DNA from: Gemmiger_A avium
GTDB taxonomy: Bacteria > Bacillota > Clostridia > Oscillospirales > Ruminococcaceae
Direction: 5' to 3'
Assembly (NCBI GenBank): GCA_019114585.1
Contig: DXFE01000030.1
Span: 1 to 18,022 of the forward strand
Length of the DNA: 18,022 bases
The notes under the pieces are model-generated. The model did not search any database. It was not told the DNA's origin and saw only the letters and a program-made list of their open reading frames with translations. The translations under genes were made by a program, and so were the position numbers. Positions 6,514-13,578 of this stretch are shown here, piece by piece (within the stretch, counting starts at the first letter, position 1; every line of letters begins with the position of its first letter).

Positions 6514-6756
6514 TCAGGCGGTCAGCCGCTGCACCAGATCCAGCAGGTCGCCCACGTTCTGCAGCCCGCGCACATCCTCCAGCTTGAACTTGATGCCGAA
6601 GCGGCGTTCAATGGCGGTGAGCAGATTGATCTGCTCCAGGCTGTCCCAGTCCTCGATGTCGTCGGCGCAGGTGGCCGGCCCGATCACCAGGCTGTCGTCG
6701 TCAAAGTTGTCCCGGAAGATCTCCTGCACTTCAGCCAGAATCGCGTCACGCTCCAT
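6514..6756 (-). CDS. Acyl carrier protein
   Basis: This is an 80-residue acidic protein with the phosphopantetheine attachment motif DWDSLEQINLL, the modified serine being Ser39. Size and helix pattern match a stand-alone carrier protein. A primary fatty-acid ACP would normally sit with fab genes. This one lies 15 bases after the FkbH-like gene and is therefore probably its dedicated acceptor. The stop codon of fkbH overlaps the SD AAGGAG (6773-6768), which is a rather long 11 bases from ATG 6756. A nearer ATG at 6763 is out of frame and opens only a five-codon frame that ends inside the carrier protein gene. That may make translation of the carrier depend on fkbH or on re-initiation. Confidence 0.93.
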   Translation of the reverse strand: MERDAILAEVQEIFRDNFDDDSLVIGPATCADDIEDWDSLEQINLLTAIERRFGIKFKLEDVRGLQNVGDLLDLVQRLTA

Positions 6757-6771
6757 AATTCATATCTCTCC

Positions 6772-8550
6772 TTATACCCGTTTGATTTCCATTACGCCGC
6801 ACTGGGGCTGATACCCCTCGAATCCGGTAAACACAAAGGTGCGGTTCCCGGCTTCATCCTCGGCGGTTTGCTCAAAGCCGATTGTAGCATAAAAGTCCCG
6901 TACAAGCAAGTTCTTTGCGGTGGGATAGTAATGCCCTACGATCCGCTTGATGCCCTTCTCCCGGGCCAGCCGCACCAGCTCGTCAAACATGGCATGCTCC
7001 AGCCGGCGCTTGAAGGTGCGGCAGCTCATGATCCACAGATCCATGTCCAGGGTGTCGCCCTCGCATTTGCCGATCAGGGCGGTCACGATGCCGTTATCGC
7101 CAAACTTGTCCACCAGGCGGCCGTACAGGGTGATATGGCCCTCGTCACCGATCAGGCTCTCCACCTCGGCGGGGGTATAGCGGCGGGTGGTCAGGTTGAA
7201 CTGGTTGGTTTTGTTGATCAGCTGACAGATACGCTCGGCGTGCTCGTTGTCAAACGCACCGAACTCCCCGGTCATGTCCAGGCTGCGCAGATAGTCGTTG
7301 TAATCGGTAAAACTCTGCTCCGCAGCTGCCCGCTGGGCGTTCTGCTTGTACATCTCCACCCGCTTGCGGTCATCTGCCGACAGGGTAGTCACCTCAAAAT
7401 ATCCGCTCCGGTCGATAGCGGCGATGTACTCCTCGGGGCAGGTCAGTTCCGGCACCGCCACGCCGGGCAGTTGGGTGCGCACGATCTCCCGCTCCGCCGG
7501 GTTGTCATCCACAAATACGAAGCTTTCCGGCAGCAGGTTCAGCTCCTTGGCCATGGAGGCCAGATTCTCGTGCTTGGGGTCCCAGTTGGCCTTGAAGCTG
7601 ACAAAATCCTCCCGCCGCAGTACGCTGTCGCCCCGGGCCAGGCCGGCCAGAGCGTTGGCCTCTTCGTTTTTGCTGCACACGTTCAGCAGCACACCGGTCT
7701 GGGACAACTCCTTTAAATAGGTCTGGAATTCGCTGTAGGCCATGCCGGCGGGGCTTTCGCTGCCCAGGGTCAGGCCCTCGGGCCCGTCGTCGCCCACAAT
7801 GCCGCCCCAGAGGGTGTTGTCCAGATCCAGCGCCAGCGCTTTCTTGTTGCGGCCCAGCAGGCTTTTGATGATGTTGGCCACGCTCTGGCACAGATAGGGA
7901 ATACACTCAATGGCACAGCAATATTTGTAGGCGTACCAGGCGGTCTGGTCGCTGAACCGCTCCATGCCCAGCTGAGCCTGCAGGTAGGCCAGATCGTTCA
8001 GATACAAATTGGGGGTGGCGTCCACCAGGACGGCCAGCTTTTCGTTCAGGCGCCGGGCAAACCGTACCCGGCCGCGCGGATCGCTGCCCTCCCGGTTGCC
8101 CATCACCCGGTACACCGGCAGATCAAAGTTGTTCAGAATGACCGGGCAGCCCAGTTTCAGGGCCGCTTTCGCCGCCGTTTCAAACCGGCTGTATTCCGCT
8201 TCCAGAAGTTCCTCGGCCTGCTGCGCGCTGTCAGCAGGGCAGGGCCAGCTGCGGATGTTGCGGCTGCTGGTGTGGATATACACAAAATCCGGCGCAAAGG
8301 CCGCCAGGCTGCCATCGTCGAATACCAGGTTTTCGTAGAACAGCCCGTAGCCGCCCTGATAAAATACCGGGCGCACCCCCTGCGCCAGCAGGAATACCTC
8401 CAGAATGTTCTGCACCTCGCCGATGGTGCTGCCGCTCAGAATGGCGACCCGCTTTTCCACCAGCCCTTCCCGGGCGCTGAGTTCCCGCTTCAAGGCCCGC
8501 TTTTTTTGCAGAATGCGGGCGGCGTCGATGGGATGATCCAGTATATTCAT
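6772..8550 (-). CDS. FkbH-like HAD-IIIC acyl-loading enzyme
   Basis: The 592-residue protein has three parts. An N-terminal SGNH-like domain has ILSGSTIGEVQNILEVFLL. A central HAD-IIIC domain has the nucleophile motif DLDNTLWGG (Asp242, Asp244) and the metal motif DDNPAERE (348-355). A C-terminal GNAT-like region has DKFGDNGIV, IMSCRTFKRRLEH and HYYPTAKN. Characterised FkbH proteins take the glyceryl group of 1,3-bisphosphoglycerate, remove the phosphate and load it on an acyl carrier protein, in methoxymalonyl-ACP and glyceryl-ACP pathways. A carrier gene follows directly, which supports such a role. The start is ATG 8550, with GGAGG 5 bases upstream; an ATG at 8562 has poorer spacing. It is the first gene of a six-gene operon with its own promoter. 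The acyl substrate is not proven. Confidence 0.9.
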   Translation of the reverse strand: MNILDHPIDAARILQKKRALKRELSAREGLVEKRVAILSGSTIGEVQNILEVFLLAQGVRPVFYQGGYGLFYENLVFDDGSLAAFAPDFVYIHTSSRNIRSWPCPADSAQQAEELLEAEYSRFETAAKAALKLGCPVILNNFDLPVYRVMGNREGSDPRGRVRFARRLNEKLAVLVDATPNLYLNDLAYLQAQLGMERFSDQTAWYAYKYCCAIECIPYLCQSVANIIKSLLGRNKKALALDLDNTLWGGIVGDDGPEGLTLGSESPAGMAYSEFQTYLKELSQTGVLLNVCSKNEEANALAGLARGDSVLRREDFVSFKANWDPKHENLASMAKELNLLPESFVFVDDNPAEREIVRTQLPGVAVPELTCPEEYIAAIDRSGYFEVTTLSADDRKRVEMYKQNAQRAAAEQSFTDYNDYLRSLDMTGEFGAFDNEHAERICQLINKTNQFNLTTRRYTPAEVESLIGDEGHITLYGRLVDKFGDNGIVTALIGKCEGDTLDMDLWIMSCRTFKRRLEHAMFDELVRLAREKGIKRIVGHYYPTAKNLLVRDFYATIGFEQTAEDEAGNRTFVFTGFEGYQPQCGVMEIKRV

Positions 8551-8563
8551 GGCAGCCTCCATC

Positions 8564-8580
8564 CCGGGAAATACTCCCGG
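8564..8580 (-). promoter_or_regulatory. Inverted repeat in the fkbH-like leader
   Basis: CCGGGA (8564-8569) and TCCCGG (8575-8580) are perfectly complementary around AATAC. The repeat lies in the short leader, just upstream of the SD of the FkbH-like gene and downstream of its promoter. It could be an operator or an RNA hairpin that shields the SD. Confidence 0.35.
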
Positions 8581-8602
8581 CGTTTTGTTTCATTTCTTTT
8601 TT

Positions 8603-8631
8603 ATTCTACCATGTTCGCACTGGTATTTCCA
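8603..8631 (-). promoter_or_regulatory. Promoter of the FkbH-ACP operon
   Basis: On the minus strand, TGGAAA (8631-8626) is followed after 17 bases by TAGAAT (8608-8603), with the extension TGG before the -10. It sits in the 85-base gap after the BofC-like gene (stop at 8636), so the operon can be transcribed independently of that gene. Confidence 0.6.
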
Positions 8632-8635
8632 CCCC

Positions 8636-8944
8636 TTACCAGCCAAAGTCCTCCAGCAGCCGCTGCAGCTCTTCCTCACTGTAAACCGGGATGCCTTCCC
8701 GCAGTGCCAGCACATCCTGCTCCGGCAGCAGGTTGGTGTATACCCCGGCGTATACTTCGGCAGGGGGCTGCGCGGTATCCTGGTCCGGTTCATACCGGGC
8801 CACCCGCCCGTTCGCATCCCGCAGGATATACAGCGGCTGACGGGGCGCCGGTTCCACCGAGCGGGGGGCCAGCATCCACAAAAGCGCCAGTGCCAGCGCC
8901 AGTGCGCACAGGGCCGCCAGCACCCAAAACCATCGCTTGCTCAT
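8636..8944 (-). CDS. Membrane-anchored protein with BofC C-terminal-like domain
   Basis: The 102-residue protein has one N-terminal membrane anchor (about residues 5-27, rich in Ala and Leu) and an outward-facing domain. The domain reads PLYILRDANGRVARYEP, then YTNLLPEQDVLALREGIPVYSEEELQRLLEDFGW. This pattern, an opening 'YILRDxxGxVAxYE' and a closing 'LREGIxVxSEEELQxLLEDFG', matches the small BofC C-terminal-like domain proteins common in Clostridia. In Bacillus BofC restrains the SpoIVB signalling protease, but many such proteins occur outside that setting, so a sporulation role should not be assumed. The start is ATG 8944, behind AAAGGAGG at 8-base spacing; the ATG at 8992 lacks an SD. The gene is divergent from a class A penicillin-binding protein. 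Confidence 0.72.
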   Translation of the reverse strand: MSKRWFWVLAALCALALALALLWMLAPRSVEPAPRQPLYILRDANGRVARYEPDQDTAQPPAEVYAGVYTNLLPEQDVLALREGIPVYSEEELQRLLEDFGW

Positions 8945-8979
8945 TCGGAAATCCTCCTTTGCGCGTTCTTGCGTTATCC

Positions 8980-9000
8980 GATACCATGGCAAACGGTATC
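8980..9000. promoter_or_regulatory. Inverted repeat GATACC-N9-GGTATC between divergent genes
   Basis: Perfect 6-bp arms (8980-8985 and 8995-9000) surround a 9-base centre in the 253-base gap between the BofC-like gene and the penicillin-binding protein gene. It lies about 40 bases upstream of the BofC-like start codon, where an operator for that gene could act. No convincing -35/-10 pair for the minus strand was found nearby. Confidence 0.3.
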
Positions 9001-9085
9001 AGGCTTAGTTTGGCCCGATTTCCCGGTTTCAACCGCCCAAACGGCAATTTTCACCGGTGGTCTCTATACTTTTGACGGGCGGTTG

Positions 9086-9094
9086 TGGTATAAT
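9086..9094 (+). promoter_or_regulatory. Extended -10 promoter of the penicillin-binding protein gene
   Basis: TGGTATAAT carries a perfect TATAAT (9089-9094) with a TG extension. A TTGACG at 9072-9077 is only 11 bases away, too close to be its -35. The leader to ATG 9198 is about 97 bases. Confidence 0.65.
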
Positions 9095-9197
9095 ATCACT
9101 ACATGCAGCAAATTGCCGCATGTGCATCCCCTTGCTTTCCGGCCGCAGAGCGGCTGTATTTCCCCTGAACGAGAGGTTTACAAGGAGGTCCCCTTTC

Positions 9198-11642
9198 ATG
9201 GCAACCAGCAACCATTCTTCATCCCATCCGTCCTCCGGACGGCGGGTGATTTCCACCAGCCAGACCCACCGCAGTGCCGAGCCCCGGCCCGCGGCCCAGG
9301 GTTCCGGAGATGGCGGTCAGCCCCCCCGCCGGGGCGGCGGCAAAAAGAAAAAGAAATGGCGTGTGCTGCGCTTCCTGGTCCGGCTGTTTTGCATCTGCTG
9401 CTGCCTGGGCATCATGGTGGCGTCGGTGCTGGCCGTGCTGCTGAGCATGTATGTGGTCAAGGTCACCGAGGATGACGCGACCCTTCTGGATCTGGACAAC
9501 ATGAAACTGTCCTATACCACCCAGCTGCTGGCCTATAACGACGATACCGGCAACTGGGAGGTCACCGCCGAGCTCAGCCGCAACAACGACCGCAAATGGG
9601 TCGATCACAGCGAAGTACCTGACAACCTGAAGTGGGCGTTCGTGTGCACCGAGGACAAAACCTTCTACGAGCACAACGGCGTCAACTGGAAGCGTACCAT
9701 CTCGGCCACCATCAACCTGTTCCTGGATAAGCTCACCGGCGGCCGCATCACGCTGTATTCTTCCCAGCAGGGCGCTTCCACCATCGACCAGCAGCTGATC
9801 AAAAATATCACGGGCGACGATGACACCGATCCCATGCGTAAAATCCGTGAGATCTTCCGTGCCATCTGGCTGGACGATAAGTACGGCAAGGATACCATTC
9901 TGGAAGCCTACATGAACACCATCAGCCTGACCGGTACCATCGCCGGTGTGCAGGCCGGTGCGCAGGCCTATTTCGGCAAGGACGTGGGCGATCTGACCCT
10001 GGCCGAGTGCGCTTCCATCGCCGCCATCACCAAGAGCCCCACCAAGTTCAGCCCGATCATCAACCCGGAGAACCACATCACCCGCCGGAATCATATCTTG
10101 GGCCTGATGCTGGAGCAGGGCAAGATCACCCAGTCGGAGTATGACCAGGCAGTGGCTTCGCCGCTGGTGCTGGCCACCGGCGCGGACGACACGGCTTCCA
10201 GCACCAACTCCTCCATTAACTCGTACTTCACCGACGCGGTCATCAAGGCGGCGGTGCAGGACATCATGGAAGAAGAGGGCCTGGAAGCGGGCGAGGAAAG
10301 CGCCGCCTACGATATTCTGTACAACAGCGGCCTGAAGATCTACACTACCATGGACATCGACATGCAGCGTACCATGGAAGAGTTCATGTACAACGAGGAT
10401 CACAAGTACTTCCCGGATATGACCTACCAGCAGGAGGTGGACGCCCTGGGCGAGGATGACATCCCCGTATACAACGAGGACGGAACCCTCAAGCAGAGCA
10501 AGGACGGCAAGTACTACCGCTATGTGGACGCGCAGGCGGCCATGGTCACTATTGACTACAACGGCGAGGTCAAAGCCCTGGTGGGCGGCCTGGGCGAGAA
10601 GACCGGCAACCTGACCTACAACCGTGTTACCGAGGGCTACCGGCCCAACGGTTCTTCCATGAAGCCCCTTACCGCCTATGCCCTGGCGATTCAGGACGGT
10701 GCGATCCACTATTCCATGCCCTTTATGGACATTCCGTTCTATACCAAGGAAGACAAAAAAGTTCTGGACGTGGATTACTGCAACCGGATGGGCTATCCGC
10801 TGAACGTCAACGATGCCCGCGTGCAGGCGGACCCCAATGCGTTCAAGTCCTGGCCCGCCAACGTGGACTCCATCACCAACCAGCCGATCCTGGCCTGTGA
10901 TGCGCTGTCCAAGTCCAAGAATACCATTGCGGTATGGGTAGGCAGCCGGGTAGGCGTCAACCGTATGTTTGACTTTGCCCATACCACCCTGCACCTGAGC
11001 AAGCTGTCCGCCGAGACGGATATGGACTACGGCCCGATGGTACTGGGCAGCCAGACCGTCGGTATCAGTCCGCTGGAGCTGGCGGCCGCTTATCAGATCT
11101 TCAACAGCGGCACCTATGTAACCCCCCATCTGTACACCGCCATCACCTATGCCAACGGTGACGTGTATATCGACAAGACCAGCGACATCACCGTGACCCA
11201 GGCCCTGGACGAAGGGGCGGCCATGGTTATGAACCGGATGCTGCAGAACGTGCTGATCAACGGTACAGCGGCGGGCATGGCGCCCACCGGCGGCAATATG
11301 GCCGCTGCCGCCAAGACCGGTACCACCAACGACTGGAAGGATTACACCTTCGTGGGCCTGACCCCCTACTACGTCACCAGCATGTGGTGGGGCTATGACC
11401 AGCCCAAGAGCATGCGGGATATCCGCAACCAGAGCAACGATCCCATGAAGAAGGTCTGGCGCGACTATATGAACATCGTGCAGGACGGCCTGGAGAAGAA
11501 GGAGTTCAACTCCTCCTCCGATGTGCTGCAGCTGACCTTCTGCGCCGACAGCGGCGATATCGCGGGTCCCAACTGCCCCAATACCCGGGTGGGCTATTAC
11601 CTGAGCAGCAACGTGCCTGACACCTGCATCCTGCATCCGTAA
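9198..11642 (+). CDS. Class A penicillin-binding protein (transglycosylase-transpeptidase)
   Basis: The 814-residue protein polymerises and cross-links peptidoglycan outside the membrane. Layout: a Ser/Arg-rich cytosolic tail ending in a Lys run (1-55), one membrane helix (about 59-86, with an unusual CICCC), and a GT51 transglycosylase domain with the catalytic Glu152 in EDKTFYEHNG and the motif GASTIDQQLIKN. A transpeptidase domain follows, with SSMK (catalytic Ser486, Lys489), SKN (573-575) and KTG (706-708). All key residues are present. The start is ATG 9198 with AAGGAGGT at 8-base spacing. The open frame extends 47 codons further upstream but crosses the promoter. The gene stands alone, with its own promoter and terminator. 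Confidence 0.96.
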   Translation: MATSNHSSSHPSSGRRVISTSQTHRSAEPRPAAQGSGDGGQPPRRGGGKKKKKWRVLRFLVRLFCICCCLGIMVASVLAVLLSMYVVKVTEDDATLLDLDNMKLSYTTQLLAYNDDTGNWEVTAELSRNNDRKWVDHSEVPDNLKWAFVCTEDKTFYEHNGVNWKRTISATINLFLDKLTGGRITLYSSQQGASTIDQQLIKNITGDDDTDPMRKIREIFRAIWLDDKYGKDTILEAYMNTISLTGTIAGVQAGAQAYFGKDVGDLTLAECASIAAITKSPTKFSPIINPENHITRRNHILGLMLEQGKITQSEYDQAVASPLVLATGADDTASSTNSSINSYFTDAVIKAAVQDIMEEEGLEAGEESAAYDILYNSGLKIYTTMDIDMQRTMEEFMYNEDHKYFPDMTYQQEVDALGEDDIPVYNEDGTLKQSKDGKYYRYVDAQAAMVTIDYNGEVKALVGGLGEKTGNLTYNRVTEGYRPNGSSMKPLTAYALAIQDGAIHYSMPFMDIPFYTKEDKKVLDVDYCNRMGYPLNVNDARVQADPNAFKSWPANVDSITNQPILACDALSKSKNTIAVWVGSRVGVNRMFDFAHTTLHLSKLSAETDMDYGPMVLGSQTVGISPLELAAAYQIFNSGTYVTPHLYTAITYANGDVYIDKTSDITVTQALDEGAAMVMNRMLQNVLINGTAAGMAPTGGNMAAAAKTGTTNDWKDYTFVGLTPYYVTSMWWGYDQPKSMRDIRNQSNDPMKKVWRDYMNIVQDGLEKKEFNSSSDVLQLTFCADSGDIAGPNCPNTRVGYYLSSNVPDTCILHP

Positions 11643-11661
11643 AACAGCGTTTTCAGCTGGA

Positions 11662-11704
11662 AAACCCCGGCCTGTGTATGCAGCCAGCGCACAGGTCGGG
11701 GTTT
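11662..11704 (+). terminator. Terminator-like hairpin after the penicillin-binding protein gene
   Basis: Positions 11662-11676 (AAACCCCGGCCTGTG) pair with 11690-11704 (CACAGGTCGGGGTTT) over 15 bp with one G-U pair and a 13-base loop. The T-run after the stem is short (TTTGTGT), so termination may be incomplete. Confidence 0.65.
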
Positions 11705-11798
11705 GTGTATTGTGTGTGCCCGGCGGCCGGTATTGTTTACAAATCTGTGGCATATCGCCAAAAACCGCCGAAAAGCCTGTCCACAGCTGTTTTTTCTC

Positions 11799-11828
11799 TT
11801 GCACTCTATCATGGAAAAGTGGTATAGT
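11799..11828 (+). promoter_or_regulatory. Promoter of the threonine/aspartate operon
   Basis: TTGCAC (11799-11804) and TATAGT (11823-11828) are separated by 18 bases, and TGG precedes the -10 as an extension. Transcription would start near 11835, about 40 bases before the ACT regulator gene. Confidence 0.7.
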
Positions 11829-11873
11829 AGGCTTGGTTTCAAAAACAACTGTTCGCATATGGAGGACACATCA

Positions 11874-12299
11874 ATGCAGCGAAAGTTCTTGCTGGTGGAC
11901 GTGCAGGTTCTGCCGGAGGTGTTCATCAAGGTGGTGCGTGCCAAAGAACTGCTGGCGTCCGGCGCGGCAGCCAACATTTCCGGCGCGGCCCGGCAGGTGG
12001 GGCTTTCCCGCAGCGCTTTCTATAAGTACAAGGATTGTGTCTTTGACGCGGAAAACAGCCGGGAAGTGGTCACGGTCCTGGCCACGCTGCTGGACGAAAC
12101 CGGTGCCCTGCAGGCGCTTCTGGCCGGGATATCCGACGCCGGCGCCAGCATTGTGACCATCAACCAGTCCACACCGGAAAACGGCGCCGCGCAGGTGGCG
12201 GTTTCCATCCGAACCAACACCATGCAGATGTCGGTGGAGGAGATGCTGCTCCGTCTGGGCCGTCAGCGCACAGTGGTGGAGGTGCGCCAGGGGGTGTGA
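11874..12299 (+). CDS. UPF0735 ACT-domain regulator (PheB/ThrR-like)
   Basis: The 141-residue protein starts MQRKFLLVDVQVLPEVF. It has a helix-turn-helix-like part (about 34-53, ISGAARQVGLSRSAFYKYKD) followed by an ACT domain (about 65-138) of the type that binds amino acids. This matches the UPF0735/PheB family in both length and sequence pattern. The Bacillus subtilis family member has been described as a DNA-binding regulator of threonine biosynthesis genes (from memory). The location as first gene before hom, thrB and lysC fits a threonine- or branch-specific regulator acting on its own operon. The start is ATG 11874 with GGAGGA at 7-base spacing. The next gene follows after 39 bases. The DNA site and the ligand are not visible. 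Confidence 0.88.
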   Translation: MQRKFLLVDVQVLPEVFIKVVRAKELLASGAAANISGAARQVGLSRSAFYKYKDCVFDAENSREVVTVLATLLDETGALQALLAGISDAGASIVTINQSTPENGAAQVAVSIRTNTMQMSVEEMLLRLGRQRTVVEVRQGV

Positions 12300-12305
12300 T
12301 CCCCC
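12290..12305 (+). other. Small hairpin spanning the stop codon of the ACT regulator gene
   Basis: GGGGG (12290-12294) and CCCCC (12301-12305) flank TGTGAT, so the stop codon TGA sits in the loop. No T-run follows, so it is not a terminator. It could influence translation of the next gene, whose SD begins about 18 bases later. Confidence 0.35.
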
Positions 12306-12338
12306 GTTACCATTTGTAAAGAGGGGAGAGAACGCCTT

Positions 12339-13565
12339 ATGGCTAAGATCGCAATACTCGGATTCGGTACGGTGGGCAGCGGTGTGCTGGAGGTCATCCG
12401 CCGCAACGCCGCCGGGATCGGCCGCCGCGCCGGGGAACCGGTGGAGGTCAAGTATATTCTGGATATCCGGGATTTCTCCGGCCATCCGGACGCCGCCCTG
12501 TTTGTCAATAACATCGATGTGATCCTGTCCGACCCGGAGGTCCGGGTGGTGGTGGAGACCATCGGCGGGGTGCGGTTTGCCTATCCGTATGTAAAAGCCG
12601 CGCTGGAAAGCGGCCGCAGCGTCTGCACCAGCAACAAGGAACTGGTGGCTACCCACGGGGCGGAACTGCTGGCCATTGCCCGTTCCCACGGGGCGGCATT
12701 CCTGTTTGAGGCCAGCGTGGGCGGCGGCACCCCCATTATCACCCCCATGCACCAGTGCCTGGCAGCCAACGTGATTACCCAGGTGCAGGGGATTGTGAAC
12801 GGTACCACCAACTTTATGCTTACCAAGATGGCCCGCGAAGGCATGGATTTTGCCGAGGCCCTCAAGCTGGCCCAGCAGCTGGGTTACGCCGAGACCCGGG
12901 ATCCGGGCGACGATGTGGACGGCCCCGATGCCTGCCGCAAGATCAGCATCCTGTCAAGTTTGGCGTTCGGCCATCATATTTATCCACAGAACGTGCCCAC
13001 CCGCGGCATCCGGGATGTGACCATCCTGGACGTGCAGGCGGCGGTCCGGCTGGACGGGGTTGTGCGGCTGATCGTCCACTCCCGCCAGGACGAAAACGGG
13101 CAGGTCTGGGCCGGCGTGGAGCCCATGCTGGTTCCCCAGACCAGCCAGCTGGCCGGCGTGGAAGACGTATTCAACGCGGTGCTGGTCAAGGGCGATATGC
13201 TGGGCGACGTGATCTTCTACGGCAAGGGCGCGGGCAAACTGCCCACCGCCAGCGCGGTGGTGGCCGATGTGATCGACGCGCTCAAGAATGGTTCCCGCAT
13301 CCACGACAGCCTGTTCTGGCAGGAGGCCGCCCCTGCGGAGGGCCTGCTGCAGGACCCGGCGCCCGCCGTCTGCCTGGTGCGGGTATCCGGTGTGGGCGAG
13401 AGCGAAATGAGCGCTTTCTGCGGCGGCGAGCCGGTGCTTGCGCAGGCAGGCCAGCTCTGCTGGCTGACCCCGGCGCTCACCCCCGATGCGTTGGAAGCCC
13501 TGAAACAAAAAGTGGCGGCCGCCGGCGGTACGGTGCACCAGGTGCTGCGCCGCCTGGAAGAATGA
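12339..13565 (+). CDS. hom: Homoserine dehydrogenase
   Basis: The 408-residue enzyme reduces aspartate semialdehyde to homoserine with NAD(P)H, at the branch to threonine and methionine. It shows the cofactor loop GFGTVGSG (residues 8-15), the family motif NGTTNFML (154-161), the signature DDVDGPDACRK with DVDG at 192-195, and GKGAGKLPTASAVV. The C-terminal 60 or so residues (from about 345) resemble an ACT domain, the usual threonine feedback site, but are somewhat divergent. The total length is slightly under that of the Bacillus enzyme. The start is ATG 12339, with GGGGAG 10 bases upstream. The gene is second in the operon; thrB follows after 13 bases. Confidence 0.96.
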   Translation: MAKIAILGFGTVGSGVLEVIRRNAAGIGRRAGEPVEVKYILDIRDFSGHPDAALFVNNIDVILSDPEVRVVVETIGGVRFAYPYVKAALESGRSVCTSNKELVATHGAELLAIARSHGAAFLFEASVGGGTPIITPMHQCLAANVITQVQGIVNGTTNFMLTKMAREGMDFAEALKLAQQLGYAETRDPGDDVDGPDACRKISILSSLAFGHHIYPQNVPTRGIRDVTILDVQAAVRLDGVVRLIVHSRQDENGQVWAGVEPMLVPQTSQLAGVEDVFNAVLVKGDMLGDVIFYGKGAGKLPTASAVVADVIDALKNGSRIHDSLFWQEAAPAEGLLQDPAPAVCLVRVSGVGESEMSAFCGGEPVLAQAGQLCWLTPALTPDALEALKQKVAAAGGTVHQVLRRLEE

Positions 13566-13578
13566 GGAGGAGTGCTTG

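Noticed and set aside
6190..7716. A long plus-strand open frame across the MaoC, ACP and FkbH genes.
   Set aside because: It overlaps three well-supported minus-strand genes, has no recognisable domain and no SD.
9072..9094. TTGACG plus TATAAT as a full promoter for the penicillin-binding protein gene.
   Set aside because: The spacing is only 11 bases. The extended -10 alone was called instead.
9219..11858. A very long open frame antisense to the penicillin-binding protein gene.
   Set aside because: It is a by-product of GC-rich codon use on the other strand. The predicted protein is His/Gly/Val-rich without domains, and no SD or promoter fits. The sense gene has all catalytic motifs.
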